A stretch of DNA of 64,000 nt, from NCBI RefSeq assembly GCF_004331455.1, contig NZ_SJJR01000002.1, forward strand, positions 310,001 through 374,000, in the 5' to 3' direction. Origin of the DNA: Micromonospora zingiberis (GTDB taxonomy: Bacteria > Actinomycetota > Actinomycetes > Mycobacteriales > Micromonosporaceae). Shown in pieces: positions 27,981 to 36,137 of this stretch. The notes below the pieces were generated by a model that was given only the letters and a program-made list of their open reading frames with translations, ran no database searches and had not been told where the DNA came from. Numbering within the stretch: position 1 is the stretch's first letter; the number at the start of each line of letters is the position of its first letter. The position numbers were made by a program, and so were the translations under genes.

Positions 27981-28700
27981 TCAGCGGCGCCGGAAGCGGC
28001 GGGGCGCCGGGGCGGGCTGAAGTTCGGCCGCCAGCTCGGCCTCCAGTTCCTTGTCCAGGGCTGCGGTGAGTTCGGCCTCGCTGCTCAGCGCGGCAGCGCG
28101 GGGCTGGAGTGGTCGGGGCATGAGGTCCGGCGGCCGGGTGGCCGGTGGTTCCTCTTCCTCCAGCTCGGTGATGGATTCGGCGAGTTCGGCCACCGGATCC
28201 ATCTCGGCCATCGTGTCCCACTCGTCGCGGGGCAGGCCCTGCCAGGTTTTCGCCGACTCGGCCGGCGCGGCGGGCTGGAAGACGAAGGTGCGGTACGACC
28301 AGAAGCGGAACAGGGTCGCCAGCACCACGCCGCCGGTCTTGGCTATGTTCAGCGCCAACAGGCCGGTCACGCCCAGCCCGTACTTCGCGGCGGCGAGTAC
28401 GCCGAGTTCGATCAGCAGGCCAACCCCGTTGAAAAAGAAGAACAGGGCATATTCCCGCCGCATGGCAGATTTCGGGCGATCCCGGTACGTCCAGTGCCGA
28501 TTCATCAGATAGGACGTGATCGTCGCCACGATGGTGGCGATGACGGTCGCCTTCAGTTGGCCGTCGACAAAAACGGTGAGTGCGAGGGCATTGAACACCG
28601 CGTAATTGATGACGGTGTTCACGCCGCCGACCAGGCCGAATTTGAGCGCCTCATGGATGAACTTCTGCCAGCGCTCAGGCAGCAGACGGACAAGAGGCAT
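27981..28700 (-). CDS. GtrA family membrane protein with charged C-terminal tail
   Basis: This 239-residue protein begins MPLVRLLPERWQKFIHEALK and has four helices of the GtrA type (KFGLVGGVNTVINYAVFNAL, AFLMNRHWTY-like TSYLMNRHWTYRDRP, and YALFFFFNGVGLLIELGVLA). GtrA proteins are thought to move polyprenyl-linked sugars across the membrane. The last 90 residues are acidic and Pro-rich, ending APAPRRFRRR. The ATG at 28700 lies 7 nt behind TAAGGT. A paralogue follows upstream, 63 bp away. Confidence 0.88.
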   Translation of the reverse strand: MPLVRLLPERWQKFIHEALKFGLVGGVNTVINYAVFNALALTVFVDGQLKATVIATIVATITSYLMNRHWTYRDRPKSAMRREYALFFFFNGVGLLIELGVLAAAKYGLGVTGLLALNIAKTGGVVLATLFRFWSYRTFVFQPAAPAESAKTWQGLPRDEWDTMAEMDPVAELAESITELEEEEPPATRPPDLMPRPLQPRAAALSSEAELTAALDKELEAELAAELQPAPAPRRFRRR

Positions 28701-28707
28701 GGGCAAC

Positions 28708-28713
28708 ACCTTA
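28708..28713 (-). promoter_or_regulatory. -10 element of the first GtrA gene
   Basis: TAAGGT on the minus strand, 7 nt before the ATG. Confidence 0.5.
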
Positions 28714-28763
28714 GGGCAGTGGGCTCGGGCCGGCAGGCTCCGGCCGGACGGGTGGGCGGCAGG

Positions 28764-29303
28764 TCACGCCCCGCGGTCCCGGTTCACATCCGCAGCGACT
28801 GGGGTTCCCGCATCCACGAAGACGAACCGTCGGTACGACCAGAATCGGAACAGCGTCCCGAGCCCGGTGCCCACGACGAAGCTGGCGATGTTGTCGGCCA
28901 GCCGGGTCTGGAAGACCTCCGGCCAGATGCTGCCCAGCCCGTAGCGGCTGATGGCCAGGCAGGCCACCGCGATGCCCAGGCCCACCGCGTTGAAGAAGAA
29001 GAACAGGGCGTACTCGCGGGCCGGATTGGTGCGCTTGCGGTGTCGCCACGTCCAGAACCGGTTGCCCAGGAAGGCGAAGGTCGCCGCGATCACCGTGGCG
29101 ATGATCTTCGCGGTGAGCTGCTCCACCCCGCCCGGACCGATCAGGTAGTTGAACAGGGCGAAGTCGACGAGGAAGGCGACCCCACCGACGGTCGCGAACT
29201 TGCTCAACTCCCGCAGCAGGTGACCGAAGCGGTCGAGCAGGGAGTGGACCAGACCCGATCGGGTCTGCGGGGAGCCTGGCTCCCCGGTCATCGTGGCGGC
29301 CAC
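28764..29303 (-). CDS. GtrA family membrane protein
   Basis: This 179-residue protein is paralogous to the neighbouring GtrA gene; shared segments include REYALFFFFNAVGLGI and GTLFRFWSYRRFVFVDA. Four membrane helices are evident. The start is uncertain: GTG at 29303 lies 6 nt after TACGCT, while an ATG four codons later (MTGEPGSPQTRSGLVH) has no ribosome site. It is divergent from pckG across 400 bp. A glycan or lipid-linked sugar flippase role is a family-level guess. Confidence 0.85.
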   Translation of the reverse strand: MAATMTGEPGSPQTRSGLVHSLLDRFGHLLRELSKFATVGGVAFLVDFALFNYLIGPGGVEQLTAKIIATVIAATFAFLGNRFWTWRHRKRTNPAREYALFFFFNAVGLGIAVACLAISRYGLGSIWPEVFQTRLADNIASFVVGTGLGTLFRFWSYRRFVFVDAGTPVAADVNRDRGA

Positions 29304-29309
29304 CGTGCG

Positions 29310-29315
29310 AGCGTA
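29310..29315 (-). promoter_or_regulatory. -10 element of the second GtrA gene
   Basis: TACGCT on the minus strand, 6 nt before the GTG. Confidence 0.4.
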
Positions 29316-29572
29316 CCGGTTGGCGGCCCCCCGAACGGGGAGCAACGGCATCCGGGGTCCACCGGCGCGGCGGTGCGGACGGGCACGAACAGAGCGTAAC
29401 CGGATCTGTTCAATCCGGAGTTGTTTTCCGCTACCGCTCATCCGGTGGAAAAGCGGCGCCGCCGGGTGGGGTGACCGGAGGTCCGCCGCAGGATTTGCGT
29501 GAAACTGCGCGCGAAAGCGGGTAAAGGTCCGTGAAGCCGCAGCGTGCCCGTACCTTGTGCAGTTCTTCACAA

Positions 29573-29610
29573 CCAGTCCCACTGACTGGCGAGGTCCATC
29601 GGTTTACGCT
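29573..29610 (+). promoter_or_regulatory. pckG promoter with overlapping dyad
   Basis: CTGACT (29582-29587), a 17-bp spacer and TACGCT (29605-29610). A dyad CCAGTC-CCACT-GACTGG (29573-29589) covers the -35 and could bind a regulator. The transcript would have a leader of about 90 nt. Confidence 0.45.
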
Positions 29611-29706
29611 GAGCCCAATCCCAGGTTTCCACGAAGGCGACGCATCGCGGCGCCAAGACTCGTGCACTCCATAGACCGGTCAGCGTCGACCACAAGGAGA
29701 TGTGTC

Positions 29707-31557
29707 ATGGTTGCTCCGGCCACCGTTCGGGGTATCGATCAGGCCCCGACGTCCCACCCCAAACTGCTCGCCTGGGTTCGTGAGGTCGCTGAACTGACCA
29801 CCCCTGACCAGGTGGTCTGGGTGGACGGGTCCGATCAGGAATGGCGTCGCCTCACCGACGAACTGGTCGAGGCCGGCACCCTCGTCCGGCTCAACCCCGA
29901 GAAGAAGCCCAACTCGTTCTACGCGCGAACGGACCCCACGGACGTCGCCCGGGTCGAGGAACGCACGTTCATCTGCTCGGTGGACGAAGCGGACGCCGGT
30001 CCCACCAACAACTGGATGGCGCCGGCCGAGATGAAGCGGACGATGACGGAGCTGTACCGCGGCTCGATGCGCGGTCGGACGATGTACGTCATCCCGTTCG
30101 TGATGGGCCCCGTCGAGGCCGAGAAGCCCATGTTCGGTGTGGAGATCACCGACAGCCCGTACGTGGTCGCCTCCATGCGGATCATGACCCGGATGGGTGC
30201 CAAGATCCTGGAGGCGATGGGCGACGACGCGGAGTTCGTGCACGCCCTGCACTCGATCGGTGCCCCGCTCGCCCCCGGCCAGCAGGACGTGTCCTGGCCG
30301 TGCAACGAGACCAAGTACATCTCGCACTTCCCGGAGACCCGCGAGATCTGGTCGTACGGCTCCGGTTACGGCGGTAACTCGCTGCTCGGCAAGAAGTGCT
30401 ACTCGCTGCGGATCGCCAGTGTGATGGGGCGCGACGAGGGCTGGCTCGCCGAGCACATGCTGATCCTCAAGATCACCTCGCCGGAGGGCAAGGTCTACCA
30501 CATCGCGGGCGCCTTCCCGTCGGCCTGCGGCAAGACCAACCTGGCCATGCTGGAGCCGACCATCCCGGGCTGGAAGGTCGAGACGATCGGCGACGACATC
30601 GCCTGGATGCGGTTCGGCCCGGACGGCCGGCTGTACGCGGTCAACCCGGAGTACGGCCTCTTCGGCGTGGCACCGGGCACCGACTGGAAGACCAACGCCA
30701 ACGCGATGCGGACGCTGGAGCGGGGCAACTCCGTCTTCACCAACGTCGCCCTCACCGACGACGGCGACGTCTGGTGGGAGGGGCTGGGCGAGCCGCCGGC
30801 GCACCTGATCGATTGGAAGGGCAACGACTGGACGCCGGGGAGCGAGAACCTCTCCTCGCACGCGAACAGCCGGTTCTGCACCCCGATCACCCAGTGCCCG
30901 ATCCTCGCCGAGGACTACTTCGACCCCAACGGGGTGCCGATCGACGCGATCCTCTTCGGTGGCCGGCGCCGGGACACCGTACCGCTGGTGACCGAGGCCC
31001 GGGACTGGGTGCACGGCGTCTACCTGGGTGCCACCCTCTCCTCGGAGACCACCGCCGCGGCCTCCGGCGCGGTCGGCGTGGTCCGCCGCGACCCGATGGC
31101 GATGCTGCCGTTCATCGGTTACCACGGCGGCGACTACTTCCGGCACTGGATCGAGATGGGCAAGGGCGCCGACGGCGACGAGTCGAAGCTGCCCAAGGTC
31201 TACTACGTCAACTGGTTCCGCAAGGACCCGGAGGGCAGCTTCCTCTGGCCCGGCTTCGGCGAGAACTCCCGCGTGCTGAAGTGGATCATCGAGCGGATCG
31301 AGGGCCGCGCGGAGGCCGTGGAGACGCCGATCGGCATGGTTCCCACGCTCGACTCGCTGGACGTCGACGGCCTGGACATGACCCAGGAGGATGTCCGGAT
31401 CGCGCTCAAGGTGGACCCGAACGAGTGGCGCGACGAACTGCCGCTGGTCACCGAGTGGTTCGAGAAGTTCGGCGACAAGCTGCCCGGTGTGCTGTGGGCC
31501 GAGCTGGACGCCCTGCGGGCCCGGCTCGACGCGGAGCAGCCGCAGCGGGGGGTGTGA
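29707..31557 (+). CDS. pckG: GTP-dependent phosphoenolpyruvate carboxykinase
   Basis: This 616-residue enzyme carries the GTP-PEPCK signature [13 protein letters not shown] (near 272-284, with the active Cys and P-loop), the substrate region [20 protein letters not shown], and the guanine-pocket segments. It interconverts oxaloacetate plus GTP with PEP, the first step of gluconeogenesis. The ATG lies 6 nt after AGGAGA. With ppc at 53 kb and glpX at 40 kb, the window holds three key reactions of the PEP/oxaloacetate node. Confidence 0.96.
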   Translation: MVAPATVRGIDQAPTSHPKLLAWVREVAELTTPDQVVWVDGSDQEWRRLTDELVEAGTLVRLNPEKKPNSFYARTDPTDVARVEERTFICSVDEADAGPTNNWMAPAEMKRTMTELYRGSMRGRTMYVIPFVMGPVEAEKPMFGVEITDSPYVVASMRIMTRMGAKILEAMGDDAEFVHALHSIGAPLAPGQQDVSWPCNETKYISHFPETREIWSYGSGYGGNSLLGKKCYSLRIASVMGRDEGWLAEHMLILKITSPEGKVYHIAGAFPSACGKTNLAMLEPTIPGWKVETIGDDIAWMRFGPDGRLYAVNPEYGLFGVAPGTDWKTNANAMRTLERGNSVFTNVALTDDGDVWWEGLGEPPAHLIDWKGNDWTPGSENLSSHANSRFCTPITQCPILAEDYFDPNGVPIDAILFGGRRRDTVPLVTEARDWVHGVYLGATLSSETTAAASGAVGVVRRDPMAMLPFIGYHGGDYFRHWIEMGKGADGDESKLPKVYYVNWFRKDPEGSFLWPGFGENSRVLKWIIERIEGRAEAVETPIGMVPTLDSLDVDGLDMTQEDVRIALKVDPNEWRDELPLVTEWFEKFGDKLPGVLWAELDALRARLDAEQPQRGV

Positions 31558-31588
31558 TCGACGCCGGATCCGGGCATCATCGGATCCC

Positions 31589-32440
31589 ATGAGGACGGCC
31601 GCCGAGACCGAGGTCCGGCGGCCGTCCGCCGTCCGGGCGCTGACCGTGCTGCTCGCCGTGACCGCCGCGGCCACCGTCGTGGTCGAGGTGCTCAACTGGT
31701 GGTACGCCCCGGAGCAGGGCTTCGGGCTCGCGGTACGCACCGGCTGGGCGATGCTGCGTTCGTTCGGCTTCCTGCTGCTGATCGGCCACGTACGCCGAGG
31801 ACGTACGGTGGCCCGCCCGCTCGGCCTGATCCTCGCCGTCACCACGGTCTTCGCGGTCGGTCGGCTGATCGTGCCCCGGCAGGGCGTGCCCCCACTACCC
31901 GGCCTGCTCGGCTTCGCCCTGCTCACCGCGCTCTGCACCACGGTGGTGTGGCTGCTGTACCGGTCCCCGCCCATCGCCGAGCATCTGGTGCGGCACCGGC
32001 CCCGGCTGGTCATCGACCGGTCCGGCATCTCCTGGCGGGAGACACCACCGCGTCGACCCGAGGCGAGCGCCTGGCTGCTGACCAGCCGGGTCGCCGCGTT
32101 CACCTACAGCCCGCTGATGCTGGTGCCGGCCCTGGTCGCCGCCGCGGCGATCCTCGACGGCCGGGCGTTCGCCCTGCCCGCGGTGCTGTTCTGGCTGCTG
32201 GCGGGCATCGCCACCAGCTACCTGGTGCTGTTCTGCACCGCGTTCCTGATGCGCGGCAAACGCTGGGCGAGCACCCTCCTCGTGGTGATCACCGCCGCCG
32301 TACTCGCCGTGGACCTCCCGCTGTGCTGGTGGCTGCTCGGCGTCGACGGCCTGATCCGTGACGGCGCCCCCCTGGTCGCCGCGGCGGGCCTCGCCCTCTA
32401 CGGCGTACGCCGCGCCGCCCGCGCCACCGCCTCTGCCTGA
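31589..32440 (+). CDS. multi-pass membrane protein of unknown function
   Basis: This 283-residue protein has about seven to eight hydrophobic helices, for example VRALTVLLAVTAAATVVVEV, LGLILAVTTVFAVGRLIVP, GFALLTALCTTVVWLLY and VVITAAVLAVDLPLCWWLLG. A polar loop (residues about 130-165) separates two halves. No recognised motif. It starts 31 bp after pckG, possibly co-transcribed. Homologues seem restricted to actinobacteria, but I cannot name a family. Confidence 0.65.
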   Translation: MRTAAETEVRRPSAVRALTVLLAVTAAATVVVEVLNWWYAPEQGFGLAVRTGWAMLRSFGFLLLIGHVRRGRTVARPLGLILAVTTVFAVGRLIVPRQGVPPLPGLLGFALLTALCTTVVWLLYRSPPIAEHLVRHRPRLVIDRSGISWRETPPRRPEASAWLLTSRVAAFTYSPLMLVPALVAAAAILDGRAFALPAVLFWLLAGIATSYLVLFCTAFLMRGKRWASTLLVVITAAVLAVDLPLCWWLLGVDGLIRDGAPLVAAAGLALYGVRRAARATASA

Positions 32441-32805
32441 GGCCGCCCCCGGTCTCCGCCTGAGCCCAGCCCGCCGCCCGAGCCCGCCCCGCCACCCACC
32501 GGCGGCCGTGGTCGCATGGCGCCCGGCCGGCGACCGAGTCCTCCGCGCCGCCTTTGCTCTGCTCCAACCCACGCAACGGAGAGTGGCCGAGTTCATTGCG
32601 TGGGTTGAAGCAGAGCAAAGCGCCTGGACAGGGGAGGGTGGAGGGCCGGGAGGGCCCCGGGCGGTGGGTCGAGGCGCGTTGCCCGGTCGGCCGGTCGGTG
32701 CCGCCCCGTCGCTGGTCCGCGAGCCTGTCACACGGTCGGTTTGATCGGCCTCGGCCGCTCGGTGCGGTATCGGCCACCGGCCCGCTCGATCGCGCGAGGG
32801 CTCGC
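32441..32805. other. intergenic region with hairpin D
   Basis: About 365 bp between the membrane protein and the prenyl synthase. It contains the long hairpin at 32552-32620; elsewhere no gene or signal is recognised. Confidence 0.5.
32552..32620. repeat. long hairpin repeat (family D)
   Basis: Arms of 27 bp with 25 paired positions (left arm begins CTTTGCTCTGCTCCAACCCA) flank a 15-nt loop. Both mismatches are C opposite A, which would pair if the C were a T. Confidence 0.8.
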
Positions 32806-32811
32806 TACTCT
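32806..32811 (+). promoter_or_regulatory. -10 element of the prenyl synthase gene
   Basis: TACTCT, 7 nt before the ATG at 32819. Confidence 0.45.
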
Positions 32812-32818
32812 GCAAGTG

Positions 32819-33589
32819 ATGACTCTGCGGAAACTTCTCTACTCCGTGTACGAGCGGCGGCTGACGGCCAAGCTCGCGGGCCGGCCGGTGCCCCGTCACG
32901 TGGGCGTGATGTGTGACGGTAACCGCAGATGGGCCCGGGACATGGGCTTCGTCGACCCGAACGACGGGCACCGCAAGGGCGCCGAGCGGATCAAGGAGCT
33001 GCTCCGCTGGTGCGACGCCGCCGGCGTGGGGCACGTCACGCTCTGGCTGCTCTCCACCGACAACCTCTCCCGGCCGGCGGCGGAGCTGGATCCGCTGCTT
33101 CAGATCATCGAGGATCTGACCACCGAACTGGCCGAGCAGGGCAACCCGTGGCGGCTGCGGATGGTGGGCGCCCTCGACGTACTGCCGGCGCAGCACGCGG
33201 CGGCGCTCAAGGCCGCCGAGGAACGGACCCGGGAGCGCAGCGGCGGCGCCCAGGTCAACATCGCGGTCGGGTACGGCGGCCGGCGGGAGATCGCCGACGC
33301 GGTGCGCTCACTGCTGCTGGAGCACGCGGCGAACGGCGGCACGCTGGAGGAGTTGGCCGGCTCGCTCGACGTCGACGACATCTCGGAACACCTCTACACC
33401 CGCGGCCTGCCCGACCCGGATCTGATCATCCGGACCAGCGGAGAGCAACGGATGTCCGGCTTCATGCTCTGGCAGTCGGCGCACTCGGAGTTCTACTTCT
33501 GTGAACTCAACTGGCCGGATTTCCGCCGCGTCGACTTCCTCCGCGCACTGCGCTCGTACGCCACTCGCCAGCGCCGTTTCGGCGTCTGA
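32819..33589 (+). CDS. uppS: cis-prenyl diphosphate synthase, Rv1086-like
   Basis: This 256-residue Z-prenyltransferase has the catalytic Asp in MCDGNRRWARDMG (about residue 32), LLSTDNLSRPAAELD, GYGGRREIADAVRSLL and the C-terminal DLIIRTSGEQRMSGFMLWQS. The LWLLSTDN segment and overall similarity point to the mycobacterial Rv1086 branch, which makes short-chain Z,E-farnesyl diphosphate, rather than the long-chain decaprenyl synthase branch that has FSTENW. The start was chosen at ATG 32819 behind TACTCT. It would supply the primer for the lipid carrier of peptidoglycan. Confidence 0.9.
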   Translation: MTLRKLLYSVYERRLTAKLAGRPVPRHVGVMCDGNRRWARDMGFVDPNDGHRKGAERIKELLRWCDAAGVGHVTLWLLSTDNLSRPAAELDPLLQIIEDLTTELAEQGNPWRLRMVGALDVLPAQHAAALKAAEERTRERSGGAQVNIAVGYGGRREIADAVRSLLLEHAANGGTLEELAGSLDVDDISEHLYTRGLPDPDLIIRTSGEQRMSGFMLWQSAHSEFYFCELNWPDFRRVDFLRALRSYATRQRRFGV

Positions 33590-33590
33590 C

Positions 33591-33611
33591 CCGGCCGGCT
33601 GAGCCGGCCGG
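33591..33611. terminator. hairpin between convergent uppS and otsB
   Basis: A 9-bp perfect inverted repeat (CCGGCCGGC) with a 3-nt TGA loop lies just after the uppS stop. Confidence 0.5.
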
Positions 33612-33649
33612 CTGGCCCTGTCTCGGGTGCCGGCCGACCGGTCCCGGTG

Positions 33650-34474
33650 TCAGGTCAGGTGGTGGGTGGCCTCGGTGAGGAAATCGCCCAGGGCGGCCGG
33701 GGAGTCGATGGTGAGGTCGGCGGCCTCGGCGACCTCGGCGCCGGTCTCCGGGTTGGCGACGGCGACGCAGACCCCCACAAATTCCGGATCCGCAGCCGTA
33801 CGCGCCCGCAGTGCGGCGAACGCCTTGATGTCGGAGACGTCGTCGCCGAAGTACCAGGCGCCACCGGCCTCCTGCACCAGCTCGCCGATGACCATGCCCT
33901 TGTCCCGGTCGACCGGCGGCTTGACCTCCAGCACCATCCGCCCGACCTGCACCCGCAGGCCGAGGCGCTCGGCCTGGGCGCGACCCCACGTCTCGACCGT
34001 GTCGGCGAGTTGCGGGGCGGTCCGCCAGTGCAGGGCCACCGAGAGTCGCTTGTACTCGACGAGGGCCTGCGGCGGCAGTTCGGCCCGAGCCAGGTCGGCG
34101 AGTTCGGCCATGGTGGGCACCCACGGCAGGGCGGCCGGCTCGGTGACCGTCTCGCCGCCGGAGTGGCTGTGCTCCAACCCGTAGAGCCCGTAGAGGTCGA
34201 CGCCGCTCAGCCCGCCGAAGTGCTCCCGCAGGAACTCCACCGGCCGGGCGGAGACGATCGCGATTCGCCGGACCACCGGGGCGAGCGCCTCGATCGCGGC
34301 CAGCACCTTCGGCGCGGGCTGTACCTTCGTCGGATCGTCGGCGACCGGCGCGAGTGTGCCGTCGAAGTCGAAGAAGAGTATGGTCTCGGCCGCCCGGTCG
34401 GCGGTGGTCCGCCAGGCCTGGTCGGCGTCGGTCGGGATCTTCGGCTGCTGGTTGCCCAGATTCAACGGCGGCAC
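33650..34474 (-). CDS. otsB: trehalose-6-phosphate phosphatase
   Basis: This 274-residue HAD enzyme has DFDGTLAPVADDP (catalytic Asp36 and Asp38), VSARPVEFLREHFGG, GLYGLEHSHSGG, and the late motif YFGDDVSDIKAFAAL. It dephosphorylates trehalose-6-phosphate; no otsA is in the window. The GTG start at 34474 lies 7 nt behind TACGCT and begins VPPLNLGNQQPK. An upstream in-frame ATG (34561) would overlap the next gene's end and is less likely. Confidence 0.9.
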   Translation of the reverse strand: MPPLNLGNQQPKIPTDADQAWRTTADRAAETILFFDFDGTLAPVADDPTKVQPAPKVLAAIEALAPVVRRIAIVSARPVEFLREHFGGLSGVDLYGLYGLEHSHSGGETVTEPAALPWVPTMAELADLARAELPPQALVEYKRLSVALHWRTAPQLADTVETWGRAQAERLGLRVQVGRMVLEVKPPVDRDKGMVIGELVQEAGGAWYFGDDVSDIKAFAALRARTAADPEFVGVCVAVANPETGAEVAEAADLTIDSPAALGDFLTEATHHLT

Positions 34475-34481
34475 GCGCGAC

Positions 34482-34487
34482 AGCGTA
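34482..34487 (-). promoter_or_regulatory. -10 element of otsB
   Basis: TACGCT on the minus strand, 7 nt before the GTG. Confidence 0.45.
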
Positions 34488-34541
34488 CCCCGGCTTTCGG
34501 CGATCAATCCTGGCCGGAATCGGCTCGGTTGGCCCTTGTGA

Positions 34542-34895
34542 TCAGCGTTCGGCGGCTCCACGTCCTCGGCGTCCGAACGGCACCACGGCCGCCTCCTGGC
34601 CGTGGCTGAGCAGGTAGCCCTCCACGAAACCGCTGTTCCGGTCGCCGGTGTGCGCCTCGATCTCCCGAAGCCGCTCCACCAGGAACTCGGTGAGCGCGGT
34701 GAGCCGGTCGTTGAGCCGCTCGTGCAGCTCGGCGACCACGGCCAGGACGATCGCGGTGCCCGCGGCGGCGAGCGCGAAAAGGTTGACGAGCAGGGGAAGC
34801 TGCCCGCCGTTGAGGGCCAGGGTCACGGCGTTACCGGTCACGCAGAGCGTCACCGAGATTGTCGCGACCACGACTGCCGACCATTTCAGGGTCAT
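34542..34895 (-). CDS. small two-helix membrane protein
   Basis: This 117-residue protein starts MTLKWSAVVVATISVTLCVT, with two N-terminal membrane helices (to about residue 55), then an amphipathic, coiled-coil-like stretch ELHERLNDRLTALTEFLVER and a polar C-terminus ending in RRGRGAAER. GGAGGG precedes the ATG at good spacing. Family not recognised. The helix-then-coil layout suggests a membrane-tethered adaptor, but this is only shape. Confidence 0.65.
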   Translation of the reverse strand: MTLKWSAVVVATISVTLCVTGNAVTLALNGGQLPLLVNLFALAAAGTAIVLAVVAELHERLNDRLTALTEFLVERLREIEAHTGDRNSGFVEGYLLSHGQEAAVVPFGRRGRGAAER

Positions 34896-35055
34896 GAAAG
34901 ACCCTCCTTCTGTCCCGCAGGGCTGGGTTCGGCCTTGTCCCGTCCCCCCGCCGACGACGAGCCCAAGCAGTACAAACACGGACGCTAGCGCGCCCGTTCC
35001 CGCCCCGTAGCGAAACGAATGAGGCTGACCTGGTGTTCTTTCGCCATCTGAGGAA

Positions 35056-35496
35056 CTAGCTGGCCGCTTCTCCTCGTTTTCGGACACCGGCCGGCAGTGT
35101 CGGCCGGTATGCGAGATAACGGATGGTTTCTCGGATGTGGAACTTCTCCGCGTCCGAGACGTCGGGGTCGACCAGCCGACGCAGCAGCGCCTCGACGTCA
35201 GGGTCCATCGGTGGGGGCGTCGGGGCGGTCCGGCGGGAGGCGGCCCGGTCCCAGCCCAGGGCCGTGAAGGCCACCGCCGGGTCGAGGCCGAGTCCTTCGC
35301 AGAACGCCACCACCCGCTCGGCCTCCGGGTCGCTGGCCCAGTCGCCGCGTACCCAGCGGTTGATCGTCTGCCGCGAGACGCCGGTACGCCGGGAGACCTC
35401 GGTGCCGCTCCATGCCCGGGTGGCCCGCGCCTCGTCGAGGGCCCGTCGGACGAAGGTGGCGAAGGCGATCTTCCGTGCATTGGCGGTCTCGGTCAC
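35056..35496 (-). CDS. XRE-type helix-turn-helix regulator
   Basis: This 146-residue protein has a DNA-binding domain at about residues 12-75 with SGTEVSRRTGVSRQTINRWV, the core of a Cro/C1-type HTH. The C-terminal third (VEALLRRLVDPDVSDAEKFH) is helical. The GTG start at 35496 follows TACGGT by 6 nt; the longer in-frame reading is discounted. It faces a chain of small ORFs across 184 bp that contains a perfect GTCACG dyad, so it may control them and itself. Confidence 0.82.
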   Translation of the reverse strand: MTETANARKIAFATFVRRALDEARATRAWSGTEVSRRTGVSRQTINRWVRGDWASDPEAERVVAFCEGLGLDPAVAFTALGWDRAASRRTAPTPPPMDPDVEALLRRLVDPDVSDAEKFHIRETIRYLAYRPTLPAGVRKRGEAAS

Positions 35497-35502
35497 CTCG
35501 TG

Positions 35503-35508
35503 ACCGTA
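35503..35508 (-). promoter_or_regulatory. -10 element of the HTH regulator
   Basis: TACGGT on the minus strand, 6 nt before the GTG. Confidence 0.4.
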
Positions 35509-35547
35509 CGACCGTTGAGCTTGGGTGGGGGTGCTCGGCACGCGTCT

Positions 35548-35563
35548 GTCACGCTTACGTGAC
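35548..35563. promoter_or_regulatory. dyad operator candidate
   Basis: GTCACG-CTTA-CGTGAC, a 6-bp perfect inverted repeat with a 4-bp spacer, about 50 bp from the start of the HTH gene and 118 bp from the micro-ORF. GTCACG recurs at 35673-35678. Confidence 0.4.
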
Positions 35564-35667
35564 GCCGATTCTGACTGGCTGGTCAGGGGTCCAGCGCTGT
35601 TCCTGAGGGGTGTCACCTGGGCAGGATAGATGTACGTAGGTGCGGAGGCAAACAAACGAAAAGCTGA

Positions 35668-35673
35668 TACTGT
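35668..35673 (+). promoter_or_regulatory. -10 element of the micro-ORF chain
   Basis: TACTGT, 7 nt before the ATG at 35681, predicting a leaderless message. Confidence 0.5.
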
Positions 35674-35680
35674 CACGCCC

Positions 35681-35764
35681 ATGGGACAACCTACGGTGTG
35701 TCACGTGCTTGAGACGATCAGTGCTCACCTGCGTTACGCGCCCGGTGTGGGGGAGGCGCGGTGA
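35681..35764 (+). CDS. leaderless micro-ORF (27 residues) coupled to the next gene
   Basis: This ORF begins MGQPTVCHVLETISAHLR, one Cys, and ends PGVGEAR. It starts exactly 7 nt after TACTGT and its TGA overlaps the GTG of the next gene (GTGA). It is not recognised. It may be a real small protein or a leader peptide that gates the downstream genes. Confidence 0.5.
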   Translation: MGQPTVCHVLETISAHLRYAPGVGEAR

Positions 35765-36105
35765 CCGAACTCGCAACCCGTGCCCAGGCCTTCGGCCTGA
35801 TCGCGGAGGGCGTCGCCGCCGGGCTCAGCGCGCCATGGCGCCTCTACCTCGCCCGGGGCTGCCGCTACCTGTCGCTGAGTGTCGGCGACCGGGCCGAGTG
35901 GAACGCCTGGCGGACCCACCTCGGCTGCCCGGAACTCAGCGTCCGGGTCTACGACGCCGGCGGAGAGATCCGCCGGTCATCGGTGGCCGAAGTGGTCCTG
36001 GACGGCTGCCGGATCAGCGTCGAACTGGTGGAGGAGATCGGCACCGACGACCTCGACCGGCTGCTGGTGCCCGACCCCACCACGGTCGAGCCGGAGGAGC
36101 GATGA
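35761..36105 (+). CDS. 114-residue protein of unknown function
   Basis: This soluble mixed alpha/beta protein contains FGLIAEGVAAGLSAPWRLYL, CRYLSLSVGDRAEWNAW and RISVELVEEIGTDDLDRLLV. The start GTG overlaps the micro-ORF stop, and its own TGA overlaps a following ATG. There is no membrane segment. No homologue is recognised. Confidence 0.7.
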   Translation: MTELATRAQAFGLIAEGVAAGLSAPWRLYLARGCRYLSLSVGDRAEWNAWRTHLGCPELSVRVYDAGGEIRRSSVAEVVLDGCRISVELVEEIGTDDLDRLLVPDPTTVEPEER

Positions 36106-36137
36106 GCGGCGCGCGAGGGATCGGAGCCGCCGGATGA
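36102..36137 (+). other. 11-codon relay ORF (MSGARGIGAAG)
   Basis: Its ATG overlaps the previous stop (ATGA) and its TGA overlaps the next ATG (ATGA), so it exactly bridges two genes. It is too short to judge as coding. Confidence 0.3.

Larger units (their letters stand above)
29304..29706. other. long divergent intergenic region upstream of pckG
   Basis: About 400 bp without a gene. Apart from the two promoter candidates and a small dyad it holds nothing recognised. A short perfect inverted repeat of GGGG and CCCC runs is near 29325-29340. Confidence 0.5.

Noticed and set aside
35497..35682. N-terminal extension of the HTH regulator to an upstream ATG
   Set aside because: It would read through the dyad and opposite promoter; the GTG at 35496 has a leaderless -10 and starts at the conserved domain.
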